From an uncultured Bacteroidales bacterium (GTDB lineage: Bacteria; Bacteroidota; Bacteroidia; Bacteroidales; Paludibacteraceae): 62,042 bases of DNA. Of this stretch, positions 54,821 through 61,161 are shown piece after piece. The stretch spans positions 1-62,042 of the forward strand of contig CAIWCC010000124.1 in the NCBI GenBank assembly GCA_903911085.1, given 5' to 3'. The position numbers and the translations under genes were made by a program. Under the pieces are notes generated by a model. That model searched no databases, had not been told where the DNA came from, and saw nothing but the letters and a program-made list of their open reading frames with translations. Each line of letters begins with the position of its first letter. Within the stretch, counting starts at the first letter, position 1.

Positions 54821-55344
54821 TTGGCATGCCCTCCCATAAGTTCGTTTACAATATCCGTTCTTAAAGAAGAATCTTCTATCCGGTGCGTAAGCTGTAGCAG
54901 CCGTATAAGCCTGTCGGATGTTATCCGGTTGTGGTTGCGCTTAGCAGGCAATGCCCGTGTAGTTTTTACTACTCCAAACAAGTCATGCTGTTCATTCACC
55001 TGGATAATCAACTCCTCAGCCCAATCCCTGAAAAGTTTTGCACGTTCACTCTGAATGAAAAATCCTAAACGTACTATTCCTCTTTTTGTCCACATTGTTG
55101 ATTTTGAAGCTCCAGCGGACGCACCGTGACGAATTGTCACGCCGCTCAAATAGTGTTTGCCTTCAATTAATTCAGTCGAGTGTCGGAGTTTAGTTTGTCT
55201 AATTGCATAATCAGTTGTCCCATATCCGTGGGCAGCCTCTTTTGTGCTAATTATAAACTCGTGGTTTAAATCTGGTAGGATTGTAACGGTTAAACCTTCC
55301 GTTACTGTTAGGCTTAAAGCCTGTTCATTCTTTTGGTTCTGCAT
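54817..55344 (-). CDS. Antirepressor-like phage regulatory protein
   Basis: 175 residues from the ATG at 55344. STKEAAHGYGTTDYAIRQTKLRHSTELIEGKHYLSGV and TMWTKRGIVRLGFFIQSERAKLFRDWAEELI resemble ORF6N/BRO-type antirepressor domains, though not closely. Preceded by a long leader with its own terminator, so expression is probably controlled by attenuation or by a small RNA. Confidence 0.65.
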   Translation of the reverse strand: MQNQKNEQALSLTVTEGLTVTILPDLNHEFIISTKEAAHGYGTTDYAIRQTKLRHSTELIEGKHYLSGVTIRHGASAGASKSTMWTKRGIVRLGFFIQSERAKLFRDWAEELIIQVNEQHDLFGVVKTTRALPAKRNHNRITSDRLIRLLQLTHRIEDSSLRTDIVNELMGGHAK

Positions 55345-55370
55345 TTTAAAGAATTTGATTATTAGACATA

Positions 55371-55494
55371 AAAAAGCCCGTGCGCTGCAGAACCACAACA
55401 TACACGGGGCATGAGAAATTACCGTTCCAAACGGCTCACACGGGCTTATTATTCTAATTTCTTAGTTCACCCCCTTAGATATGTAATAGTTCTG
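55371..55494 (-). ncRNA. Leader RNA with terminator (attenuator or small RNA)
   Basis: From the promoter at 55531-55501 the minus-strand RNA would begin with CCCCC, which can pair with GGGGG about 25 bases on. Then AAGCCCGTG (55447-55439) pairs with CACGGGCTT (55382-55374), followed by TTTTTT: an intrinsic terminator 27 bp before the next start codon. Confidence 0.6.
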
Positions 55495-55500
55495 CGGGGG

Positions 55501-55531
55501 CAAAAGTAAATAAAGTTTTTTGATTCTGCAA
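55501..55531 (-). promoter_or_regulatory. Canonical promoter of the antirepressor-like operon
   Basis: Minus strand TTG (55531-55529), 20-bp spacer, TACTTTTG (55508-55501). Confidence 0.75.
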
Positions 55532-55608
55532 TAAAATACTAAAAAAAATATAAAGCCGTCGCGTTTCACAACGAAACCGGCTTGTCTGTTACATTCAAGT
55601 TAAATATC

Positions 55609-55616
55609 TATCTTTG
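55609..55616 (+). promoter_or_regulatory. -7 box for the 55649 gene
   Basis: TATCTTTG on the plus strand, divergent from the 55501 promoter; the two enclose a switch-like region of about 100 bp. Confidence 0.6.
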
Positions 55617-55648
55617 TGTCGTCAAACAATTAAAAAAAATAAATATTT

Positions 55649-55867
55649 ATGGAAAGAACTCCCGAACAAATCACGCTGCATAGTCAGCTTGTCTCCGAAA
55701 TCATTGCCAAACGCAATGTGTCATTAACCCAAGTGCAGCGCACAAAATTAGAAATTGGTTGCTGGAAAGCTATCGACGAAAATCCTGAACTAAACAAGCA
55801 TGATTTACTGATAGCTTTAGGCATTTACCTCAATTTCATTCTTGAGTTTCCTAACTTGGTTCTGTAA
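55649..55867 (+). CDS. Small phage protein, unknown
   Basis: 72 residues, helical, MERTPEQITLHSQLVSEIIAK. The only plus-strand gene in the early region, transcribed divergently from the antirepressor-like operon, so a regulatory function is possible. No HTH recognised. Confidence 0.6.
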   Translation: MERTPEQITLHSQLVSEIIAKRNVSLTQVQRTKLEIGCWKAIDENPELNKHDLLIALGIYLNFILEFPNLVL

Positions 55868-55874
55868 AGCTCGA

Positions 55875-56045
55875 TTAGCATTCTGTAGAACTACAGCTGG
55901 ACCTATTTGGTTCTTTAACTTGTAAAGAAGCACTTGCAATAGCTTTTGTAAGTACTTCTACTACTTTTTGCTCAATTTCGTTTGAGTTTACGTCATTACC
56001 GACTATTACTAAGGTGCCAATAAGATTTGTAATGTTGATTGTCAT
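55875..56045 (-). CDS. Very small phage protein
   Basis: 56 residues from ATG at 56045 (MTINITNLIGTLVIVGNDVN), ending STEC. Amphipathic helix in the middle. Convergent with the previous gene, 7 bp apart. Weak but coherent reading frame. Confidence 0.45.
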   Translation of the reverse strand: MTINITNLIGTLVIVGNDVNSNEIEQKVVEVLTKAIASASLQVKEPNRSSCSSTEC

Positions 56046-56098
56046 TTTTTTACTGTTTAAATGGTTATTAATAGTTGTTTAAATCTGTTTTTCTTATT

Positions 56099-56121
56099 CC
56101 CCTTTAGGGGTTAGGGGTTCT
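56099..56121. repeat. CCCCTTTAGGGGTTAGGGG interspersed repeat
   Basis: Short inverted C/G-run element at the end of the 56122 gene; a second copy abuts the DGR template repeat at 57383. Confidence 0.8.
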
Positions 56122-56352
56122 TTAAAATAATTTCAATTGGTTCGGGTCTTCCGGTGTTGGGTTCTCTGCCTCCAGTTCCTTCATGTATCGCCAAAACGTC
56201 CGCTCACTTATTCCGGTAACCTTGCTTATTATATTCCGGTACACTGCCATTTTGCTTTTATCCTGCCTGCCAGGTTCAAAATTTGCACGTAATATTTCCT
56301 TCACCCGGGCTGCGCTCAGTTTGGTGCTTTTGTGTTTCGAGTGTCTAGCCAT
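56122..56352 (-). CDS. Small HTH-like DNA-binding protein
   Basis: 76 residues from the ATG at 56352. MARHSKHKSTKLSAARVKEILRANFEPGRQD then NIISKVTGISERTFWRYMKELE, a helix-turn-helix pattern. Upstream lies the AAATACTTGGTCTTAATT element. Confidence 0.65.
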   Translation of the reverse strand: MARHSKHKSTKLSAARVKEILRANFEPGRQDKSKMAVYRNIISKVTGISERTFWRYMKELEAENPTPEDPNQLKLF

Positions 56353-56359
56353 AAATGTA

Positions 56360-56391
56360 AAATACTTGGTCTTAATTATCAATTATCAATT
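56360..56391. repeat. AAATACTTGGTC + heptamer array, copy 1
   Basis: AAATACTTGGTCTTAATT followed by TATCAATT units, between the HTH gene and the HAD gene; the HAD stop codon lies in the array. Confidence 0.75.
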
Positions 56392-56782
56392 AAAGATGTC
56401 CCTCTCTTATCACCTTATCCTCTCTCTTTATCGGTATCCTATCAATCACCATCCAATAAATCTCATCCCAGTGCGGAAGCGGAGCCAGTAGCCCTCTATC
56501 ATCAACGTATATATCGGCAAACACTTTTCTAGTATCCACACCACCATACAGCGCCACGTTCCACTTACAGCTCTCATTAAAATAGTGGAACTTTATGCCC
56601 TGTTTTACCAGCCATTCTATTGCCCTGGCTTTATCTATACCTGTTCGGCAGCTCCATATTATTATCGTATAACCATCAGCATACAGTTGGTTAATGGCTT
56701 CCTTAGCACCATCTTTTATTTCACCTATTTCCGGATATTTATCCCTTACTATCGTTCCGTCAAAATCAATCGCTATAATCAT
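56390..56782 (-). CDS. HAD-family phosphatase (BT0820-like)
   Basis: 130 residues. IDFDGTIV (Asp nucleophile 6, Asp 8), IIWSCRTG and DIYVDDRGL complete the HAD motifs. Similar small hydrolases occur in Bacteroidetes phages and genomes; the substrate is unknown, perhaps a nucleotide. Confidence 0.85.
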   Translation of the reverse strand: MIIAIDFDGTIVRDKYPEIGEIKDGAKEAINQLYADGYTIIIWSCRTGIDKARAIEWLVKQGIKFHYFNESCKWNVALYGGVDTRKVFADIYVDDRGLLAPLPHWDEIYWMVIDRIPIKREDKVIREGHL

Positions 56783-56795
56783 AAATATCTATTTT

Positions 56796-57362
56796 TTAAT
56801 CACTAAATTTATCTCTAAAATGCTGCAAACCGTCATCTTTGTCATGTAATTCATTCTCCGACAATGGGGCATGTAATTCATTCTCCGACAATGGGGCATG
56901 TAATTCATTCTCCGACAATGGGGCATGCCCCATTGCATTAGGCGGGGTGGTCAATTCAAAATACCTATCATGTATAAATTCATTCAATTTCTCTACTGTA
57001 AAAATTCCATGATCTACAGACTTATAAGCATACTTCCCAAAATCCTTCATTGATTTCTCACACACCCCACCACGCTCACTAAAAGTATGGAACATCACCC
57101 GGTAATGCATAATATCAATTCCCCTGGTGCGCGTATCCATAAAAATAATACCTATAGAAGTTATACCGATTGGTGGTGGTTCCTCAGTCTTATCCCACTT
57201 TATAAGCTTCCACTCATTCGGCACTTGTAAGCCGTCAAAAAAAGCCCCGCACATCACATTCAACTCTTTCTTTGAACGGTCAACCCTTCGACCCCAAGTT
57301 CCTTTACTCTTTGCCTGTACTTGCTCCATATCTTTTTTATTTGCATCCCCACCGCCGTTCAA
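56796..57362 (-). CDS. Phage protein of unknown function with tandem HAPLSENEL repeats
   Basis: 188 residues from the first ATG; the ATG at 57329 (MEQVQAKSKGTWGRR) may be the true start. The core (VMCGAFFDGLQVPNEWKLI, MHYRVMFHTFSE, HGIFTVEKLNEFIHDRYF) is not recognised. Near the C-terminus three copies of the nonapeptide HAPLSENEL come from 27-bp tandem repeats. It lies where a DGR reverse transcriptase would be expected but shows no RT motif. Confidence 0.68.
   Translation of the reverse strand: MNGGGDANKKDMEQVQAKSKGTWGRRVDRSKKELNVMCGAFFDGLQVPNEWKLIKWDKTEEPPPIGITSIGIIFMDTRTRGIDIMHYRVMFHTFSERGGVCEKSMKDFGKYAYKSVDHGIFTVEKLNEFIHDRYFELTTPPNAMGHAPLSENELHAPLSENELHAPLSENELHDKDDGLQHFRDKFSD
56846..56926. 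repeat. Three 27-bp tandem repeats with half palindromes
   Basis: Units 56846-56872, 56873-56899 and 56900-56926 are identical; each ends with CAATGGGGCAT, half of the palindrome completed at 56916-56935. Confidence 0.92.
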
Positions 57363-57382
57363 AGCGGTAGGGCTTAGTAATT

Positions 57383-57402
57383 CCCCTTTAGGGGCTAGGG
57401 GT
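57383..57402. repeat. CCCCTTTAGGGG repeat abutting the template repeat
   Basis: CCCCTTTAGGGGCTAGGGGT; the DGR template alignment starts at the next base. Confidence 0.8.
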
Positions 57403-57480
57403 CATAGGTGCGAGGTGTTACCTGCATTCGCATTCGAGTTATCGTAATTCGTATCGTTGAAAACGAAGCCCCTGGAAGAC
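57403..57480 (-). repeat. DGR template repeat (TR)
   Basis: 78 bp, non-coding, aligned without gaps to the C-terminal coding regions at 57634-57711 and 58052-58129. In the sense (minus) direction it would read GGFVFNDTNYDNSNANAG then NTSHL-stop, rich in the AAC/AAT codons typical of templates. Versus VR1: 14 differences, all at sense adenines (21 adenines present). Versus VR2: 16 differences, 15 at adenines. Confidence 0.88.
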
Positions 57481-57521
57481 AACCTCACAAAGACAAACAG
57501 CCCTAATTTTCCTACTCTTTT

Positions 57522-57555
57522 CCCCTCTCTTCAAGGAGAGGGGTCAAGGGTGAGG
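57522..57555. repeat. CCCCTCTCT/GGAGAGGGG repeat between TR and VR1
   Basis: Third copy of the element at 50454 and 53644, here non-coding, three bases from the stop of the VR1 gene. Confidence 0.8.
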
Positions 57556-57557
57556 TG

Positions 57558-57938
57558 TTACTTCAGAATCATTCGACTGTACACGTCAGTGAACGTCCTA
57601 CCGGCATACCCTGCCATCTCCTCAGTTGGAAAGCAAAGGCGCGAGGCGTTACCCGCATCCGCAAACGAGTCACCGCAATACGTATCGCCGAAAACGAAGC
57701 CCCCGGAAGACATTTCAAACCAAGGATACCATTTGCGTTGGCGACCGTCATTCCAGTCGGCTTTCCAGTCACCAACTAAAGCCTTGGTAATTGCCACCGC
57801 CTCATATACGGCTTTAAAATACTCACGAAGTTCCTCAGGCACTTCATTAAATTCAGGTGTTACAGGCGTACCTGTTACGTTCAAAGCATCCTCTACTGTT
57901 TTGATGCTTTCCATTGGTGTTACTTCTTGTTTTTCCAT
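57558..57938 (-). CDS. DGR target protein 1
   Basis: 126 residues from the ATG at 57938. An acidic N-terminal part (MEKQEVTPMESIKTVEDAL, FNEVPEELREYFKAVYEAV) and a C-terminal variable domain: DWKADWNDGRQRKWYPWF, then SSGGFVF-GDTYCGDSFADAGNASR-LCF and AGYAGRTFTDVY. The variable stretch matches the template repeat. No signal peptide and no tail-fibre features. The constant part is shared with the next gene. Confidence 0.85.
   Translation of the reverse strand: MEKQEVTPMESIKTVEDALNVTGTPVTPEFNEVPEELREYFKAVYEAVAITKALVGDWKADWNDGRQRKWYPWFEMSSGGFVFGDTYCGDSFADAGNASRLCFPTEEMAGYAGRTFTDVYSRMILK
57634..57711 (-). repeat. DGR variable repeat 1 (VR1)
   Basis: 78 bp inside target 1, encoding FGDTYCGDSFADAGNASR. 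All 14 differences from TR are at sense-strand adenine positions. Confidence 0.88.
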
Positions 57939-57972
57939 GTGTATGAAAATTGTTTTTAATGCCTTACGGCGA

Positions 57973-58452
57973 TTATTGATAGAGAATATAATCAGAGTAT
58001 AATTTTGTAAACTGTTCGCCAGCATATTTAGCCAGTTCTCTGGTTGCAAAGCAAAGGCGCGAGGCGCTACCCGCAACCGCAACCGAGTTACCGTAACCCG
58101 TACTGCTGAAAACGAAGCCCCCGGAAGACATTTTAAACCAAGGATAATACTTATATTGGCTACTGTCGTTCCAGTCAGCTTTCCAACCCTCGTTTAAAGC
58201 TTCAGTAATAGTTTTTATTTTACGCAGATTTATTTCGTCGGGCGTAAATCCAAGTTCGTTAAGCGTAACTTCAAGTTGTGCACATATTCCGAGTTCATTA
58301 CAAGCATCTTCGTATGTTTTGATACGATCGGTAATTTTCATTGAGAAAAACTCTTTTCCAAAAGTGGTCTCAAGCATTTGCTTAAATTCAGGCGAAGCCG
58401 TTGCGTATAGTTTTCGGGCTTCCGACTCTTCAATAAATAGTTGTTTTTTCAT
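57973..58452 (-). CDS. DGR target protein 2
   Basis: 159 residues from the ATG at 58452. A helical N-terminus (EESEARKLYATASPEFKQMLETTFGKEFF), ITDRIKTYEDACNELG, then the same C-terminal domain as target 1: GWKADWNDSSQYKYYPWF, SSGGFVF-SSTGYGNSVAVAGSASR-LCF, KYAGEQFTKLYSDY. The two targets lie head to tail upstream of TR in the sense direction. Confidence 0.85.
   Translation of the reverse strand: MKKQLFIEESEARKLYATASPEFKQMLETTFGKEFFSMKITDRIKTYEDACNELGICAQLEVTLNELGFTPDEINLRKIKTITEALNEGWKADWNDSSQYKYYPWFKMSSGGFVFSSTGYGNSVAVAGSASRLCFATRELAKYAGEQFTKLYSDYILYQ
58052..58129 (-). repeat. DGR variable repeat 2 (VR2)
   Basis: 78 bp inside target 2, encoding FSSTGYGNSVAVAGSASR. 15 of 16 differences from TR are at sense adenines; the exception is one C-to-T (plus strand) at 58104. 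Confidence 0.87.
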
Positions 58453-58501
58453 ATTCTTTTTATTGTGTGGAAGTACTAAAAATGTACTTCCACAGATTAA
58501 A

Positions 58502-58945
58502 TTAAGCAGCCGCTTCATCAGCTTCGTATTTATACACATCCATAATATTAGTCTCCGTAATCGAAGCAACCGAATAGTCGGCCATAGTTCCTTTCATTCC
58601 TTCGTGTAATCCGTCCCATGCCTCTTTTATATCATTCGCTTGTACCATCATGGTAGTTGCTGTTCTCTTTTCAATGCCTTTTTCTTCGTCAAGCGAAACA
58701 AACATCACTTTAGCTTTGTACCATTTGTCACCGTTCTCGTTGTAGAACATTTCATTGATTTTCTTTTTCATCAATTTAGCTCCTGTAAATTGACCCGAAA
58801 TGAATGGTTTCATCTCCTCGGTAAGCCTTGATTCGGCTTCCGCATGTGTTAGCGCATCAATTAGATAGTGTTCGCTTACGCTTACAATCTTTCCCTCTTC
58901 CGCTGTTTTTTCGTATTTTACTACGCCTTCAAACCAATTATGCAT
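58502..58945 (-). CDS. DUF4494-like protein
   Basis: 147 residues. MHNWFEGVVKYEKTAEEGK, VSEHYLIDALTHAEAESRL and KWYKAKVMFVSLDEEKG are typical of DUF4494 proteins of Bacteroidetes phages and mobile elements. Function unknown. Part of the early operon. Confidence 0.75.
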   Translation of the reverse strand: MHNWFEGVVKYEKTAEEGKIVSVSEHYLIDALTHAEAESRLTEEMKPFISGQFTGAKLMKKKINEMFYNENGDKWYKAKVMFVSLDEEKGIEKRTATTMMVQANDIKEAWDGLHEGMKGTMADYSVASITETNIMDVYKYEADEAAA

Positions 58946-58988
58946 ACTTTTTTTGTTTTGTGTTCCGTGTGTGCGAAACTGATTATTA

Positions 58989-59606
58989 TTAAATGTTAGA
59001 AAAATTCAATTCTACCGCCTGATATTTACCATCCGCATCCTTCGCCCAAATCCTATAATAAGTCTTGGAGTCAGGCCTACGAAGTGCCTGTTGAATTAAT
59101 TTACAAGCTTCAGTAAAAAGTGGGTGGTTAACTTTACTTTCGTAGCGCGTGAGTGGTGTAATCTTTTTCGGATCCAATTGTCCCTTCGTAGTTTCAAAAG
59201 CAGTAAGAATCATATCCTTTGCAAAATTAAACTTGCTTTCAATGGCTTCATTCAGGAACTCATCAAGTTTTGCCTTAGCAGCTGATATTGTCAGTTCGTC
59301 AAATTTCACTGGCTCCGACACAGAACGCTCTACCTTAATAGATCGGTCAAAATTATACCAGGTCAAATTTCCTTTCGAGTTTTCTTTTACCACTCCATTT
59401 TCGGCCAGTGATGCTTTTTCAACTTCCTCACATATCGCTTTAATATCTTTTTTAAAGCCAATTAAATGCTGATTAATTGATTTAGATCCTTTCAATAAGG
59501 AAGTGGATTTTTGTTCCATTAATTTCTCGCATTTAGTAATGCGCTTTACTGGTATTGCCTGTCCATTTTCGTCGATCCAATTAGGATCTGTTGTTTTTTG
59601 ATTCAT
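58989..59606 (-). CDS. DUF3164-family protein
   Basis: 205 residues. WIDENGQAIPVKRIT, the long helical middle with YNFDRSIKVERSVSEP, and RRPDSKTYYRIWAKDADGKYQAVELNFS are the DUF3164 pattern of Mu-like phages, where it lies in the early region. Function unknown. Supports the Mu-like call. Confidence 0.85.
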   Translation of the reverse strand: MNQKTTDPNWIDENGQAIPVKRITKCEKLMEQKSTSLLKGSKSINQHLIGFKKDIKAICEEVEKASLAENGVVKENSKGNLTWYNFDRSIKVERSVSEPVKFDELTISAAKAKLDEFLNEAIESKFNFAKDMILTAFETTKGQLDPKKITPLTRYESKVNHPLFTEACKLIQQALRRPDSKTYYRIWAKDADGKYQAVELNFSNI

Positions 59607-59610
59607 TTCT

Positions 59611-59656
59611 TTATTTAATTATTAATTATTGATTGACAATGGGGCATGCCCCATTG
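59611..59656. repeat. Heptamer array plus GGGGCATGCCCC palindrome
   Basis: AT-rich heptamers (59611-59636) run into a perfect palindrome (59637-59656). The C-terminus of the 59615 gene reads through both. Confidence 0.88.
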
Positions 59657-59932
59657 TATTACTATTACCACTATTACCACTATAACCACTACCGCACCCA
59701 CTACCAAAGTAAACCGCCCAAAACCATTAAACTCTTCTACCAGTTCTACCTCTATTCTATCGGTCACATCTTCAAATATTACATTTCCGTGTGTGCAATC
59801 GATATTCGAACAGTCACTAAAATTATGAAAGGCGCAACTTGAACAAGTATCTTTCTCACTATGCGGCTTAGCCAAATAAATCAAATTATCCTTCTTAATG
59901 TACCCTCCGGCACTTGGTCTTATCATTTTCAT
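59615..59932 (-). CDS. Cys-rich small membrane protein ending in repeat DNA
   Basis: 105 residues. Cys cluster CSSCAFHNFSDCSNIDC (possible metal site) near 30-47 and a C-terminal membrane segment GAVVVIVVIVVIVI made by a simple CCACTATTA-type microsatellite. The last residues QWGMPHCQSIINN come from the palindrome and heptamers. The natural end may differ. Confidence 0.6.
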   Translation of the reverse strand: MKMIRPSAGGYIKKDNLIYLAKPHSEKDTCSSCAFHNFSDCSNIDCTHGNVIFEDVTDRIEVELVEEFNGFGRFTLVVGAVVVIVVIVVIVIQWGMPHCQSIINN

Positions 59933-60147
59933 ACCTGTACATATTTAAGTTTATCCAACTCTTTCTCTGCTTTCTCAAGCTGATGCAGCTTGCGTTGCCA
60001 CTCTTCAGTATGATACTCATTGTCTAGCAGCCAGTCACTAAGTTCGTCTATTTTCTTTTCGCATTCAAGCATACTCTCAAGGTGTTTAGCCTCTTCTTTT
60101 TTTCGTTGGAGCTCAAGCAAGTCTCCCAAAGTTTTTTGTTTTTCCAT
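59929..60147 (-). CDS. Small coiled-coil protein
   Basis: 72 residues, almost entirely coiled coil (LLELQRKKEEAKHLESML, LHQLEKAEKELDKLK). Overlaps the next gene by 4 bp (ATGA). Function unknown. Confidence 0.65.
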   Translation of the reverse strand: MEKQKTLGDLLELQRKKEEAKHLESMLECEKKIDELSDWLLDNEYHTEEWQRKLHQLEKAEKELDKLKYVQV

Positions 60148-60193
60148 GTGTCTGTAAAATTTCTAATGATTTAATGTTCCAAAGTCCCCAATA

Positions 60194-60231
60194 AAATACT
60201 TGGTCTTAATTCTTAATTCTTAATTCTTAAT
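60194..60231. repeat. AAATACTTGGTC + heptamer array, copy 2
   Basis: AAATACTTGGTCTTAATT followed by three TCTTAAT units, upstream of the coiled-coil gene and ending at the stop of the GemA-like gene. Confidence 0.78.
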
Positions 60232-60685
60232 TCATTGCAGCCAAAGCCCTCATCTCATCCTCCACACCAGCCTTTATTGCTTTCACATTTTTTGCCACCT
60301 TTTGTTTGCGGGCAAACTCACCTATTATGCTATTCAAAGCAGTTTCACTTATCCGGTTAAACTCATTTACTTCAGCAGCGCGGCACGCTATTGTTTTTAT
60401 ATACTCAATACCACACTCACGCCCTGTACTTACAATATAACCGCTTATTGTTGCTATCACACGTTTACGGAGCTTATCTAGTTTGGCTAAATCAGGGTTA
60501 ACCATTAGTTCCACCTTAGCGCACAGTTCTATCAATTCATGTAAATTCATATCCTTGCAGCTTTCCACACCGTACGCGCTAAGCATTGCCAGCTCAGCAT
60601 TACGGTCAATACCCCCATTATTAAGAAAAGTCTTAAATCTCTTAATATAATGGTTCATGTCTTTTTCCATCATTGTTGTTTTCAT
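60227..60685 (-). CDS. GemA-like (Mu gp16-type) early protein
   Basis: 152 residues. The N-terminal KRFKTFLNNGGIDRNAELAMLSAYGVESCKDMNLHELIELC resembles the GemA/DUF1018 domain, in which GemA alters host gene expression during Mu lytic growth. The rest (CRAAEVNEFNRISE) is typical of Bacteroidetes Mu-like phages. Call moderate. Confidence 0.62.
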   Translation of the reverse strand: MKTTMMEKDMNHYIKRFKTFLNNGGIDRNAELAMLSAYGVESCKDMNLHELIELCAKVELMVNPDLAKLDKLRKRVIATISGYIVSTGRECGIEYIKTIACRAAEVNEFNRISETALNSIIGEFARKQKVAKNVKAIKAGVEDEMRALAAMN

Positions 60686-60719
60686 TGCCGTTGTGTATTT
60701 GGTTATTATATAAGTGTAT

Positions 60720-61115
60720 TTAAAAAAGTGATAACTGTTGATATTGCTTTACTCCGCTCAAAAAGCAATCAGAGTAATAATTAAAGTCGGAAGCGCCGCA
60801 TTTTGAGCATTTAAAACTTCCTTGATAATAATGGGGATCTGCATATTCTTTATGATTTGGTCGCTCGCAATCGTGGGATCCGCAAACAGGGCAAGTAAAT
60901 ATTTTTTGAGCTTGTTTACCTGTATAATCTTTATATTCGGCAAAAAACGGTTTCCAAGATTTGATTTCTCCATTACAATTTATAGTTTCAATATATGTAT
61001 AGGGTTTTCCTGACGCATCTAGGGATTTTGAAACATCAAACTCCATATTCCTTATTATAAAATAGAATGGATATTGAATGTCGTTACTTAACCCTTTATA
61101 AACCTTAGCTCTCAT
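60720..61115 (-). CDS. Zinc-ribbon protein, unknown
   Basis: 131 residues from the ATG at 61115. Two Cys pairs, CPVCGSHDC and CSKCGASDF, 24 residues apart with His between, form a zinc ribbon. N-terminal part beta-rich. Possibly binds DNA or RNA. Confidence 0.7.
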   Translation of the reverse strand: MRAKVYKGLSNDIQYPFYFIIRNMEFDVSKSLDASGKPYTYIETINCNGEIKSWKPFFAEYKDYTGKQAQKIFTCPVCGSHDCERPNHKEYADPHYYQGSFKCSKCGASDFNYYSDCFLSGVKQYQQLSLF

Positions 61116-61128
61116 ATCATTACTCTTA

Positions 61129-61161
61129 ATTATCAATTGTCAATTATCAATTATTAATTAT
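61129..61161. repeat. AT-rich heptamer array
   Basis: TTAATTATCAATTGTCAATT-type units between the ATPase stop and the zinc-ribbon start; without the AAATACTTGGTC part. Confidence 0.78.

Noticed and set aside
56846-56935. CRISPR array
   Set aside because: Units are direct tandem copies without spacers and lie inside an open reading frame; no cas genes.
57361-57556. TR region as a third, degraded target gene
   Set aside because: A decayed paralogue would differ from the other two at all base types; here the differences sit on sense adenines, and no upstream constant domain accompanies it.
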